Positions 35,383-47,660 of a stretch of 64,000 nt of DNA are shown here, one piece after another. This stretch comes from Melanocharis versteri (Eukaryota > Chordata > Aves > Passeriformes > Melanocharitidae): contig VZTG01007781.1 of NCBI GenBank assembly GCA_013397845.1, positions 253,966 through 317,965 of the forward strand, in the 5' to 3' direction. The position numbers and the translations under genes were made by a program. A model generated the notes under the pieces. It ran no database searches, was not told the origin of the DNA, and saw only the letters and a program-made list of their open reading frames with translations. Positions within the stretch are counted from its first letter, which is position 1. Every line of letters starts with the position of its first letter.

Positions 35383-37479
35383 ACTCCTTTTTCTTACTCG
35401 GAAAAATGCTGTAATAGTTTTCTTAAAAATTCTCATAATTCTCATTAATCACTCTCCACTACTTTTGCAGCAGAAAAGCTCTCCATGCTCACACGTCAGA
35501 GAAGTTCAAAAAGTACTGCAAATCATCTGTTTTGCCACCAAATCATGATGAAATCACATGTCTCTGGGTCTTGCTGAACAGTTTGTAAAGAACATGGGTG
35601 ATCCTTTAACTTCACAAACAACACAAATACCAACCCCATCACTGCCTTGCCTGAAACAGTGCGTGCAAACACAGACATGCACAGTTTGTGACTCTTGATT
35701 ACCTGTCACTCTCTGCGAGGGAAGGACTTTTTGATCCGTGGGGATGTTCAGCAGTATGACGGTGTGAATGCTCCAGTGCAATCAACTTGTTGAATCACAG
35801 CAGCTTTCAAGCAAACTTTATTTCACACGAACTTTATTTCACCCAATTAATTTATTTGTGACAACGTCAAGAAACCTCAATGCTGTTCTACTTGTCCGTG
35901 CTTGGCAAAGGACCCTAAACTGCCTTGAATCAGCCAATGCAAGTATCAGGAACAGGATATGATCCCTTTTCCCTTCATCTATGTACTCTGTGCTCAGCGA
36001 GGTCTATCATCATTGTCACTTCAACAGCTCATGAGCCAGAGAATGCCACACCACGGATCAAGTGACTTATGCAGAAAAATCAATTACTAGTTTGCATTGG
36101 GATCACAGAGTAAATAGCTGAGGTATTCTGGTGAATATCATCCCATTCCTCTCAAATATTCACATGGTTTGGTACCTCCAGAGGACTTCTACCCCCCATT
36201 GCATCCAGAGCAGCCAGTGTCTGCGGGTTAGAGCCTGAACCCGCCCTGCTGGGACTGGCTGCTAACAAGGAAAGTGGATAGATCCAATAATAAATACGCT
36301 ATAATGACATAATAAAAGTTTGGGAAATTGCAGGAGTCATGTTTCTCATTCAGAAGCAAACTTAAAATAAACTTGAAAGCCTGCAAACATCACAATTTTT
36401 GTCTGATGAAAAAGTCCTGACTGAACAGCCCTGTGAAATGACTTTGCAGGAGTATATGAAAGACATACCACAGGCAAATTGAGATACAAAGTTTGAGTTT
36501 TTGATCCCAGAGAGAGAGAAAATAATGTGTCCCTCCATTTATCCATGAACTCTGCAGCTGGCAGGGGCTGAGTTCTGTTAGTAATTACCGTGAACAGATG
36601 AGGGAAGATTTTTTTTTCCCCTTTTATTTTGACCTGCAGTTAAAGAAAATTTGCTTGTTTTATTTTAGGTTTAAAAATGATGAGGCAGCATCAACCTGTG
36701 TTTCACCCCAGAGCTGTTGATTTTCCCCTGTCTTCTCCCCCTCCCTTCCTTTCTTCCTCCCCTCCACCCCCCCAGCATCTTAATTTGTTTCAGACTATGA
36801 GTGTGCAGATTCCCAATTTAGTGGGAACAGTTTGCTGCCAAGGCCCTTCAGGGGCTTTCTCTGCAGTTTATTTTCTTAACTACAAGCTTCAGGTTGTTTT
36901 GTGTGTGCGAGTGGTGGGGAAGGAAGGAGGGGACTGCATTCCTTCCTCCAAATTTACAACATGAAAAGTTTGGATTTGCTTTCAGCCAAGTAAGTTTTGT
37001 CCTTCCTTGTCCTGCTCTGTATTTTGCTGTTCTCTTTCTTCAGCAAACACCCAGCTGGCAGCCTCGGTGACTCACGGAGGAAAAGTATTAGACATATTTC
37101 TTGCTGAAATTATTATTTGCCTCTGCTCCCTCTTTTTCCCTGTGTGAAATAACTGCTCACAGAAGGGTGACAGGGACAACCCTGGGCTTATGTCTGTTTT
37201 TGCACAGCTGCAGTGGGAATATCTTTTCTGAGATGAGCTTCTTTCTTCTTCAAGCTGGGATCCCATAGGAGCCCTGCCTAAATCCTTAGTAGGTGGGACC
37301 ACAGTTGTACCTAATGGAGCACTCTGGAACTGCTCAAACAACTTTGATTTTAGCAAAACTAGCAAAATATCCATTTTCTTGAGCACATGATGTGCCACCA
37401 AGCTATTGAACCCAATGGCCTCCTTTTTATCCTAATGGGAATTTTGTCAGGGCAAAAATAATGATGAATTAGCCGGTCA
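35383..37479. other. Non-coding DNA, no gene seen
   Basis: No supported gene. A small tandem duplication of AACTTTATTTCAC lies at 35814-35843. A pyrimidine-rich C/T run lies at 36721-36775. The 36776-36900 segment (TTAATTTGTTTCAG, CAATTTAGTGGGAACAG) could be conserved. A splice-acceptor-like TTTATTTTAG ends near 36669, but no coding frame with a matching donor follows. Confidence 0.5.
36721..36775. repeat. Pyrimidine-rich (C/T) low-complexity tract
   Basis: About 55 bases of nearly pure C and T on the plus strand, ending in seven C. Such homopurine-homopyrimidine tracts can form triplex DNA and also resemble polypyrimidine tracts. No exon follows in an evident frame. Confidence 0.8.
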
Positions 37480-38040
37480 GCCAGGATATCTGAACTACAT
37501 GGCTGGAGCAAGGGGTGGCCCAGGCAAAGACCCCAAGTGCCCAGGTGGTCCCCACAGTGTCCCATGGCACTGTCCCATGCTGCCAGAGCCTGGCCAGCAG
37601 AGGTGGCACCCAGCATGATCATCCCATCAGCCCCAAGGATTTCCCAGGTGGAAACACAAGAGGCCTTGCCTCGCTCCAAGTTTTAAAATATGTTGGTTGC
37701 TGTTCAAGTGGGACTAAAGCCAAAAGGATAACAAAAACCAAACCTATTTCCTGCACACTGGGAAGCCTGTGTTGTAGCTGCCTTCCAGCCAGGGGACAGC
37801 CTTGGAGAGGGACAAAAGGTCCCCTTGGGTGATGATCCCTGTTCAGAGGAGTTGTTCCCCACTCCAGCGAGCAAAGAGAAAGCTCACACAGCCTTTTCTC
37901 CTTGCACCACCTTCTCCAGAGCCCACCCCAACAGGAATTATTCTTGGATTTTCTCTGTTTCAGGGATCCCCAGTGGCACACCCCTTCCAGAAGGGGCCGT
38001 GGAAAAGGTGAAAACTGAAGGAGCCTGTCACAATAACTGA
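37480..38040. other. GC-richer block with overlapping chance frames
   Basis: Visibly higher in C and G than its surroundings, without strong CpG content. It holds the longest open frame of the window (minus, 37619-38068, 149 codons) and overlapping plus-strand frames, none recognisable. The words GTGTCCCATGGCAC and TGTCCCATGC repeat at 37557-37580. It may be an old unrecognised transposable element or LTR. I could not find paired ends or a target-site duplication. Confidence 0.3.
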
Positions 38041-38302
38041 TAGAGCTCCAATGCCATAAAGATATCAAACACTCAGCCCAAACCCTGATCAGTCCTTGAA
38101 GGAATACACATATATAATTTCAATCTGTTGAACAATTAGAAATGAAGAGTAAGCACAGGAAACCCCAGCACGTTATCAACAGTCTTTGACCAATAATAAT
38201 AGAAGGTTCATTTCATGGAGCAAATTATTTAATCCAAACTCTTCACTCAACTCCAAACACAGGACAGCAATATGACAGGAATATGAAAGTAGCTTTATTT
38301 CT

Positions 38303-38337
38303 AAAAAAAAAAAAAAAAAAAAAAACCAAAAAAAAAA
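38303..38337. repeat. poly(A) run, 23 + 10 bases
   Basis: Twenty-three A, CC, then ten A. It could be a decayed poly(A) tail on the plus strand, but the preceding sequence is not a recognisable retrocopy. Confidence 0.9.
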
Positions 38338-38733
38338 CTCTAGGAGGTTTTCTTTAGGGAAAGCAAAGCTTCCCTCCCATTAGCCCACTTCCTGCAATTC
38401 CACAGTGCGATTGTGTGTTGGGAATATACCCAAATTTATTTTTATGCAGATTACAGTGGTCTCATGTTTCCTTAACACAGTTTCATAGCTGATTTCCTTT
38501 GCCCACGTTAACCCAAAACTGTTTAACATATGCCTCACAACCAGCCATTGTCAGGCTCGGGTTAGCTTAGGGACTCTCTGGTTCATTGTAGAGGGGAGTT
38601 GGGGGTAGTGGTTGTAGTAGGAACTTTTTGTCATGTTGCTTCAACTGATGAGCTTTAAAGCTATACAGAGTATTTTCCACATTCCCAGAGATTTCCATAC
38701 ATGGTGGTTTTTCACCTGTCCCTTTCCTCCTTG

Positions 38734-38767
38734 TATTTAGTATTTAGTTTAGTATTTTAGTATTAGT
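38734..38767. repeat. Degenerate (TATTTAG)n short tandem repeat
   Basis: About five imperfect copies of a TATTTAG-like unit in a row. Confidence 0.75.
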
Positions 38768-39461
38768 TAACTAAGCCAGTGGTTGTCCAGTGCTTCAGGC
38801 AATTGTAAGACATCTGCATAATTCTTTTCATGGTTACAAATAAAGAATTAAATATAAAAAGGGTTTTCACAGGACTGATCCAGAAGATGTGGGGTACTTT
38901 CAGCATCTGGTCACTGTGCTGGTCCGAGTCATTCCTGCAGGTAGCTCCTCCATCACACAGGATCATGTGAGGAGTGGGAGAAGTGAACACAAATAGCAGT
39001 GAGATGTGTCTGCCATGACAAACCACCTCTCCTTCAGGTCCAACAGCATCACCTCCCCCAGGCTAAGTGTGCCACAGGACCACGGCAATAGATCCTACGT
39101 GATCATCACCTCAGGGGAAGAGCAATAAGAGAGGCTCTTTGGGAGGGAAGAGGAGACAGACAGCAGATCACACTGAGAAAGGGAAAATTCTAGCCCAGAA
39201 GAATGGGGGGACCAGATCAAACAGAGAAAAAAAAAAAAGAAAACAATAAAAACAAACCCTCATGTGCCATCTGCAAGTCCTTTGTGGTCAAGTCATGGAA
39301 CAGTGGGACACAAAACAGGAGATGAGAGAAAGAGATATTTCTGCATTTGTTCCCCTCCTTCTAGCGCAATGTATATTGGATCAGTTCACCCAGTTTTTCT
39401 AACTCAGGGAACAGATGGTGTCATATTTGAATATAAAATGAGTTTTCATTTGCTTTGCCAT

Positions 39462-39520
39462 AAAAAAAAAAAAAAAACAACCAAAAAAAAAAAACCAAAC
39501 AAACAAACAAGAAAAAAAAG
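39462..39520. repeat. A-rich low-complexity tract with (AAAC)n
   Basis: Runs of A interrupted by CC, followed by AAAC units and another A run. The all-lysine part of an open frame here (39264-39545) is a consequence of this tract. Confidence 0.9.
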
Positions 39521-42500
39521 AGCTCACCCAAAAATGATGCTATAGTTTTTTTTACAGACCTGTGGTCTCAGTTACAAGCTGAGCTTATTTCAGTTCCCGG
39601 ATCTAATTTGTGGTCTATTATGGTCCTTTTATGCCTGCAGATGTACAAAATGAAAAAAAGTCCCTTCTACAAATGGAAATACTTTTCTACTTAGACAATG
39701 TTCATGTTTTGGGGAAAAGTGAAAAACTGTTTAACCACATTTGGCAGCAAAATTCCAACTGTACAGGCACAGAGTTTGCTGTTGTTGCTCTGTGCTGTGT
39801 AGCTTTGAATTCAATTAGAATTCAAACCCACTTCTTTTTTAAGTTTCTGTTATGTTACTGGAAACAGCTTCCGAAATGAATACTTTTCTCATGGCTCCTC
39901 TTGTCAGGACCTGTGAGAAGGACAACGAAAACACAAGAGAGAACCTCTTCCTATGGCAATCCCAGGACAAAGATAAAGAAACCAGATTAAACAACACAGG
40001 ATTTATGAGATGGATGTCTGTGGCTTCTGTTCTTCTTTCCTAAGGCGTGAGTCTCATCCCTCTGGATTAAACCCTCCAGTTGTATGCCAGTGAGACTTCC
40101 TAATGTCGTCATGGGAATCAGGGGAGTTAGACAGCCATAAAAGTAAGCTCATCTAGCAACAGAGGAAGCCAACAGGTCAGATGAACAATCAAGACCTTTT
40201 TCTGAGTCTATCTGCAGTCTTTCACTTGCATCACTTTTCCCCTGCTATGATGCTTATAAAAGTTTTGGGCTGCTTGCAGGTGCCAAAATATTCTCAGAAT
40301 AAATTTGCACTGAATTTGAGACAAGCTGACTGAAGACCTCTCCTGAGTCCCTTATTTTCTCAAATTCCACAATTACGATGTTATTGCAAGTAGAGCCTTT
40401 TTTTCCTCTTTAATTTACACTCTGCTGGCTTACATATTACCCTCCAGCACATCTATAAAAGACCTTGGCTGCTGAGGTGGGGCAGGAATTGAGTGGTTTA
40501 GGATTTGGTAAAGGGATTAAGGAGTCTTTCATTTCTAGGTCACTAGTTCAAGACTGTCATGACTGTAGGCTGTCTACTGACCTGTGTTAAATATATTGGT
40601 GGATGTCGCTTATTCCCTATCAAAAAATCACCACCACATTTGGCATTGATTTGACTTTATAACAGAGTAGGTTTGGTATGCATTAATCAGAAATGGGAGC
40701 ATGTTGGAAAGCTCAGATCAGGATGTGAAATCTCCCAAGGTTTGAGAATGGATGTGTTTGAGGTTCTGGTTTGACTTCTCCAAGCGAAAAGTCAAGCAGT
40801 GAAATGTGGGTTTCAAATTGTCTAGTAATTTAGAGTTGTTAAGAACCAAGTCCTACTTTTAATTTTAGCTCTGCTGTTTTCTTATGAAAAGCAGTTTCTT
40901 TCCCAACTTCCCACCTGTCAAACTGCAGAAAAGCTCACGGTAAAATACCTTTTTTCTTATTTAGCTTCCAGAGATCCCTGAAGACAGAAAGAATGGAAAA
41001 CACAGAAATTAGGAGATTATTAATCTCTCAGTGGTAAAAGGGAACCATTATGAAGTCTGGTATATTTTGGCTACATATTGGAAGAAATGCTGGAAGTTTG
41101 AAGCTTTAAGTTCATCCAAATTAAAAAAAAGAACTGTATTCCCAAACAAATTCAAATATTAGACTTTCAAATAGGTTTTCTGCAGCACCTTAGAGGGGAA
41201 GCTCCCCTGCTTTCTCTTTTTCTCATACAGCCTCGCACTCTTCAGCAGGCTCTTTGACCTTAATGGGATGCTATTTGCTGATTTGGAGCCTCACTCCCAG
41301 CAGTGAGTTCATAATAAGAGTCAGCTGAAGAAAGGCTCGTTCCCTAACTTCCAACAATTGCACATTTTAAAGCATCAAGCTACACATTGCTTCTGCCAGC
41401 TCTCAGAAAGATGTCAAATTGAGTAAAAATTCAAAAAGGAGAAAGCTCATTGAAAGTAAACTCAGATAAAGTGTTAAAATGCCGCATTATATCTGGTTGG
41501 GAGGCAGCTTTCATAAACGGCACCAAAAAACAATTAAATTAGAAGATAAATACAACCTGAAAACAGCAGGAGAAGTTGTGCCGGACATAAATCTGCTTGT
41601 GATACTTTTAATTAAAACTGGATGTGATACAGTGCTCAATATGATATTTCCTTCATTCCCCTTCATTATTGGGATTACATTTGCGTATTCTGCTCCGTTG
41701 TAGGCCTGCACCATCAAGTCCAGGGGAGTTCAGATGCAGTTAGCCCAAAACAAAGGCTTAAAGGAGGCAGGCAAGCAGAAAATATTGGGGGAAGCAGAAA
41801 TAAAATAAAAGGGGAAAAAAGAAAACAAAGAAGGAGATTCCCAGTTGCTTTTGTAAGCCTTCACCTCTCCCAGCCTCCAGGATGCTGTGGTGACCACATG
41901 TTCCATACCTGACCATATTTTGGTTTGGGACCTATTAGCTCTGTGGAATTTTCTTCTTTGAAGTTTGAGATTAAGCATAGGCCTGGTTTTGCTGCTTTGC
42001 CTGAGCTACTGCCTCCCCCCACAGTGCTTCTGGGTGCTGTCAGTAGGGCTTTCTTTTTCCTTAATCTCCTCTTGGGACCAGGTGTGTGCAGAAGTTGAGT
42101 TTGCTCCTTTTCCCTTGTCTCATTGTGGGCTTCAGCCCCCGATGGACATACCCAGCCTCTGTTCTTACCCTTGAGCTCACAGAGAAATCCCAAGGGGTGG
42201 CAGAGCCTCTCTGCCTGCCTGTAGGATGCTGGATGTCCATCAGCCCTTAGCTGCAATCAGCACACTGTCTTCCCACTTAAATATTTTGCCATGTGTCCAG
42301 AATAGCTACTTTATCAAACCAGCTGCAGCAGAAGGAAGAAAATTGTCTTCTGGTGTTGTAGGGACAAAGATTTCTATCTGTTTTCTCTACTGGGAGAGCA
42401 ACAAAGATTCTGCCATTTTCCAAGTGATGCAGAAGCCAAAACAAACCACTCTTTCCCTTCTTTAGGCATGCTTGACTCCAGGTTTACTAACAGTGAGTAT

Positions 42501-43760
42501 GCTACCCTGGTGTGAGGGAAAGAAAGTAGGGATTCAGAGATGCTTCCTCACTCTTGAGTTGAGTGCTTCAAGCTACAACTTTCCCCAATCTTCTTCTTCA
42601 GAAATCATGGCCAGCATTTTCCTTGCTAGCTAGAGAAAGCTTTATTTTCAGCTTCAACAAATTAGTGTTCCCCATGGAATTGGCTTAGCATGGAAAATTC
42701 CCATTCCACCCAATTGTAACTGCAGAAGTAACAGTCATATGGATAGCTACGATACTTTACATAGCCCTGGTTCTTTATTTTTCCAAGGTGAAATAGGGAG
42801 GGAATGTGGTGCTGCACCTAGTTTTGCCTAGCTGATCTACCAGGATTTGTACCCCAGCACTGCACTGGCCTGGCTGAGCTCTAGCCCTGATGGAAAGGAC
42901 TGTAGGAATTCAGCAAACTGGATGGAGATATTTGCAGGTGATTGGGGAATGGGAAATTTATCTGTTTTCTCAAAGAATTTGCTGGCAGGCCAAGTATTTC
43001 AGGATTGGGCAGACTGGAGAGAAAGGAAGACATTTGACTGTTTATGGGAATCCTATTTCCCTTGTCTGGGATGTCTGTGCTTCAAGAAATGGTATCATCA
43101 CGGGCTGGGGATATCTGCTTACAACTTTTGAAGGAGATCTTTAGCCATAATCTATCAAAGCTTTAAATGAACATGAAACCAGGGAGACAAAATGAATAAC
43201 TCACCCTAATGGAATAGCAGATGGTAAGATCTCACAGCACATCGTGGTAGTGTTCCAGCATCCACTATATAATGTTTCTTTTCCTGAGTGAGAATAGTGC
43301 TCATTCGTGTTGTTTAATGTCTACAAGGTCTAGTAGAGACTAAATCATGATAAGAACCACAGACGTTTTGGAAAGCCTGAAATTGGATAAGTGTCAGTCA
43401 CTATCACCTCCATCAACCTTAACTTCCTTAGTCACAATGCAAACAGCTCTACGTAGTTTTATTTCATCATTTACTGAGACGGGAGAAAAAAATATATCCT
43501 AAACACTTCTGGACAGCAGCTGTGGGTGGAAAATATATAGGATGGTGAAGCTTGTGAAGTGTGCAAGAAAAATAGTGCTAGTTAAACATGCCTGAAGATT
43601 GGGAATGCCAGGGCATTCATGTGCTTCGGCTCAGAAAAGGGAGGGATGCTGCATTTCCAAACAGAAAGTCTTAAAAATAAAATAAAATAAAAATAATTGC
43701 TTTGGGGACCCAAGCTAAAATGCAGGTGTTTTGAGGGGAACATAAACATTTTTTCCTAAA

Positions 43761-44290
43761 TGAGGCGTTGAGGGCTGGGAGAAGGGCAGTAAAATTAGTG
43801 GAATTACTGCCTGATTTTAACCAGATGATTGCTGCAGTTGGACACCAGCGCGGTTTCATTAGGGACTCTAATTTACAAGCCATTCGCCGCATTCCAGGGG
43901 AATGCAGCAACTCCCCCGCCCCACGCTCCCAAAGAATGCCAGTGCTGAGCTTTATGGCAGCAAAGCCTGACTGCACACTTGCTGGCTTTGGGGCTTGTTT
44001 GGGTCGTTGTTGCTATTGTGGCTTGTTATTTTAAAGGCCAGCTTGGCTGTAGAGCTGCGGCCAAGCTTTTTGGGGAGGGAGAAAGGGAGTCAAAGTGCCT
44101 TAACCCGGGCAGGTAGTCCCAGGAATCTGTGTAAATCTCCACTGGCGTGGAAAACATATGGTCCTTCTACTAAAGAGCTGTCCTGATTTATACATAATGT
44201 GCAATCAGATATATTACATCATTTTGGCGTTAGATACTACTATATTCCAGATATAAAATGACCCTTTTCCTGGCCTTCCATTAGACCCTA
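43761..44290. promoter_or_regulatory. Candidate conserved enhancer with inverted TEAD-like pair
   Basis: Unique, complex sequence with several CpG dinucleotides against a CpG-poor background. GCATTCC (43889-43895) and its exact reverse complement GGAATGC (43899-43905) form a 7-3-7 palindrome, i.e. two TEAD (M-CAT, CATTCC) cores head to head. Nearby are CTCTAATTTACAA (43866-43878) and a run of late AT-rich words (44190-44260). TEAD factors bind CATTCC as effectors of YAP/TAZ; binding here is untested. Confidence 0.35.
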
Positions 44291-45520
44291 AATTGTCATT
44301 AAAGTACGGTCCTGAAAGCCTGAAGCAGGTGAGGTTTTGGCCTCATGTGACCTAGCTCAACATAAATTTGTCTGATCTTTATAGAGGCAAATGGCCTAAT
44401 GAACACTGTGGATAGAGGAGATTTCCATGTAGCCAGCCCTTGGGATCTGGTATTACTTTCAGAGGTATGAGATTTCTGCCTCAACCCACCTGGCAAAGCA
44501 GCAATAACTCCTTTTCTCTAACAAATAACACGCAGCCCTCCTACATTCCTCCTGTTCCCCCTGCTTAGGCATCTTCTGGACATACCCACACATTATAACC
44601 TTCCCCTCTATCCCTGAGTTTTGCTGCTCTGCCACAGTGCAAGACACAAAAGCCAAAAGAGGGTGATATGAATTCCTTCCTTGTTTCATGGGTTCAGAGC
44701 CCTTTTTGTAGAGTATAAGCATCCTTTTGATATATCATTATTTTCTGGTTGCCTCCTATTCCTTCTCACTATTGCTTTTTTCACTGAATTTCACCTTTTC
44801 TATCAAGAGCTGCAAAGGTTCCCTCTTTTGTCCAATCAACTTCCTTCCCTGGGCTGCTTGCAATTTTCTTTTACATTTTCAATACATCTGAGTTTCATTT
44901 TTCCCCAACGAGTATTTTCTTGGCTAACCCCTCCCCAGTTTTGGTAGGTTCACTGAGGTCCAGCAGCCATGGTTAATATTTGCCTGCTGTTAATCCTAAC
45001 CCTCACACCTAAATTATGATTAAAATAGTGAACAGAATCCCAAAGTTGGCGGGGGTTTAGAGTCTGTCACCAAGTAGTTATAATACATGAATATTACATA
45101 TTAAAACACACAAATGCAGGGAATGAGGTTTCCTTTCAGTTGTAATATTTATCTCCCATTTTTTGAGGGCAGCCATTCTGGTCTACCACTGCCACTCTGC
45201 TCCTGTCACATCTCACAGACTCTGCTGGGTTGGCTCAAATATCTATTTCAATGCAAAACCTCCTATTTAAAACCCAAAACAGATTTATTAAATAATGTCC
45301 TTCCCCTGAGGCAGGAATGAGCTGGCAGAGCAGGAACTGTGGCGACGAGGAGTAACCTCACATATGAGAGAGGAAAAGAGCGAGTCCCCTTGCATTAACT
45401 CATTCTTCAGGATCTTGTGTCCTACTTGAGAACCTCCAGTGAAATACTGTGCAGGCCTCGTCTTGACCAAATTCAAATTCACCTGGCCTGTTTGAATTAC
45501 TTAAATTCCATTAATTTATG
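44291..45520. other. Non-coding DNA, no gene seen
   Basis: No supported gene. 44995-45175 (AATTATGATTAAAATAGTG, GAATATTACATATTAAAAC, TGTAATATTTATC) reads as a possible conserved AT-rich element. Short frames at 44681-44947 are hydrophobic because of pyrimidine-rich DNA. Confidence 0.5.
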
Positions 45521-45656
45521 GAAGTGTCCAAGGCCAGGTTGGATGTGGCTTGGAACACCCTGGTCCAGTGGAAGGTGTTTCTGCCCATGGCAGGGGAGTG
45601 GTAACTAGGTGAGCTTTAAGGTCCCTTCCAACCCAAAACATTTATGGCTCTATGAA
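45521..45656 (+). mobile_element. CR1 LINE, 3' end fragment
   Basis: A clear avian CR1 3' UTR: GTGTCCAAGGCCAGGTTGGA, TGGAACACCCTGGTCCAGTGG, AAGGTGTTTCTGCCCATGGC, then GGTCCCTTCCAACCCAAAAC and a decayed octamer end GGCTCTATGA. About 135 bases are retained, truncated at the 5' side. The divergence from the usual terminal octamers suggests a moderately old copy. Non-coding and inactive. Confidence 0.96.
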
Positions 45657-47500
45657 ATTATTCTTCAGGGGGTTTTCACCTTTTGGGGTTTTTTCAATTA
45701 CATAAGACTTGTGTTTGTGTAGGTAAAAGTGAACATCTTATCTCCTTCCAAAGACACTTCGATTGAGAAGATGTGGTTTTCAGACTGCATAAGAGCTGTT
45801 CTAATTATTCCCTTCAAATATGACTCACTGAGTATCTGAGTAATTTTTTCTGTGCCAAAAAGCATTTGTGAATCAATCCGGCATCCTGTCCATGCCTTTG
45901 TTAACCATAAATATTTGCCAACAGCCTATATAATCAATTGGCAGCCTACAGCTGTTTGCAAATGCTTCTTCTCAAGGAATATTTGGAGATCATTCTTCTG
46001 GTCACTACCTGAATGTGAGGGAGTCACCTGAGCTGCAGGGTGATGATGTTAGTGCAGAACTGCCTGAAGCTGTCTAAACTGTGTGATGACTTGTGGCGAG
46101 AAGTTAACGATGAAGAAAAAAGCATTCCCTTTCCAGAATCCATTTTAAACTATTTGTGCTACTATGAATATGCACCAATTTGCAAAATTACTCCGTTTTG
46201 CAGGTGCCTGAACTGGTACAGCCTCCCAAACACCAACCATGTGCTTTCACCAAGGGCAGAAGTAACTTCCTCGCTTTCTGATAGAAATCTAACCTAAACT
46301 GGGAGCTGCTTTTAAATGAAGTCATTTCAGCACAAGACTTTATTTGCAAAGGTAGGTACGTTTGACCAGACACCTTCCATTTTTCACTTTGTTACATCTG
46401 TAGACTTGCTGGAAATCTTTATGAATGAAAAATATTATTATAATAAGATAACTAACTTATCTTTCCATCCTCTATAGCTCTGAGGTGGCAAAGGCCCTGA
46501 CACACATCTTGCTGCAGTTTATAAAGCAGTTATTTAGACCATCAGACTATCAGATGAATTGTCATGAAGCCATTTTGATTCTTCTCATCTCACCCTTTGA
46601 AAGATAACAGACTTCAAAACTTTGAAGACCTTTTCTTTGCCTCGTTGATGCTACAGAGTCAGGATTCACTGCCCCATCAGGGCATTTTCAAACGCTTTGT
46701 GACCCAAGTATTTTATTCCTCATTGACTTTCACTGGCATTTAGCCTTCTAACCCACCAGTTTTTATCAGTTTGGAAAACCAAAGAAACTACTCTTTAGGC
46801 ACGAAGAATATCCATCAGCTATCTGTGTTAATCAATTTATAACTGTGTCTCTTTACTACTAACAAGGAACAATCTGGCATGAATTATTTTCCATTGCTAT
46901 TTAGAGACCTCTCAGGTTTTGACTTCTTGTTTTCTTAAGATCACCTTGTATAATTGAGGGCTAAAATGCAGGGCAATTTCTTCAGATCCCTTCCCAGTCT
47001 GCTTATCATCATCTCATGGATATGTGCAACTTTCATGGAAAGAAAGTTGGACAAAAGAAGAAGCTGAAATTTTTCTAACACCAGAGTGAATCCAGGCAAC
47101 TTCTGGAGATCAATTTGTTAAATAACCATTCTGAGCAAAATTTGAAATGAGAAAATAAATACTTCATATAGCTAAAAATCAAACTTTGAAATTTTGCTGA
47201 TTTACTGAGGAAAACACTATTCTTTTACATTATAATTCTCAAATATGAATAAAATTCAGCCTTTTTACCCAAGAAAAAAGGAACTATTTTTTCTCCCTTA
47301 GAATTCTTTCAAGAACAGATATGTTTGTGGATGTTTGGACAACATGAAGGCTGCGTTGAGAATGTCTTTTACAGGACTGACTGATCTTGAAGGGTTCTTA
47401 GGATAACATCACCTGCTTTATAAAAATGCTGTTGACAGAGCTTCAGATAAGGTTAAAAATCAAAGTTTCATCAGTGATCCACAATACAGCACAAATCTTA
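45657..47500. other. Non-coding DNA, candidate conserved block 45760-46000
   Basis: The 45760-46000 segment contains a TGACTCA AP-1/MARE-type site (45821-45827), TTCTAATTATTCCC, TTTGTGAATCAATCC and AACCATAAATATTTGCC, and reads as a likely conserved element. The rest to 47500 is ordinary, with no gene. Confidence 0.4.
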
Positions 47501-47660
47501 TGTCTCTTCATAATTTATATGAGTGTAATTGAAACTAGTGCCCTTTATGGATTTGTTTATTAGATGTGTGATTAATAATTAGAGAAGCTGTAAGACTAGA
47601 ATTAATATATAATGTATGTTTTTATAATGTTACAATTAACACTATAAGAAAACTGCTTTT
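47501..47660. promoter_or_regulatory. Candidate enhancer: AT-rich homeodomain/FOX/CArG-like block
   Basis: In about 100 bases there is a near-CArG word CCCTTTATGG (47541-47550), a FOX-like TGTTTAT (47554-47560), GATTAATAATTAGAG (47570-47584) and GAATTAATATATAATG. The density of TAAT cores exceeds that of flanking DNA of similar AT content. Function is inferred from motif density only. Confidence 0.3.

Larger units (their letters stand above)
38041..43760. other. Non-coding DNA, no gene seen
   Basis: No supported gene; the largest frame is 131 codons (minus, 41861-42256), not recognisable. The 41330-41700 segment is AT-rich but complex, with repeated AATTAAA/TTAATTAAAA words (41531, 41609), and is a possible conserved element. 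A-rich low-complexity patches lie at 38303-38337, 39228-39256 and 39462-39520. Confidence 0.5.

Noticed and set aside
36640..36700. Polypyrimidine-AG before a short open frame, possible exon start
   Set aside because: The frame that follows has no donor at a plausible place with coding-like sequence and contains a C/T low-complexity run.
37594..37612. CTCF-like word around CAGCAGAGGTGGCACC
   Set aside because: The AGGTGGCA core fits, but the CCA upstream half is out of register by two bases, so the full motif is not present.
37619..38068. 149-codon minus-strand open frame, the longest in the window
   Set aside because: It lies in a GC-richer block that has fewer stop codons by composition, overlaps open plus-strand frames, and has no recognisable domain, repeat or signal peptide.
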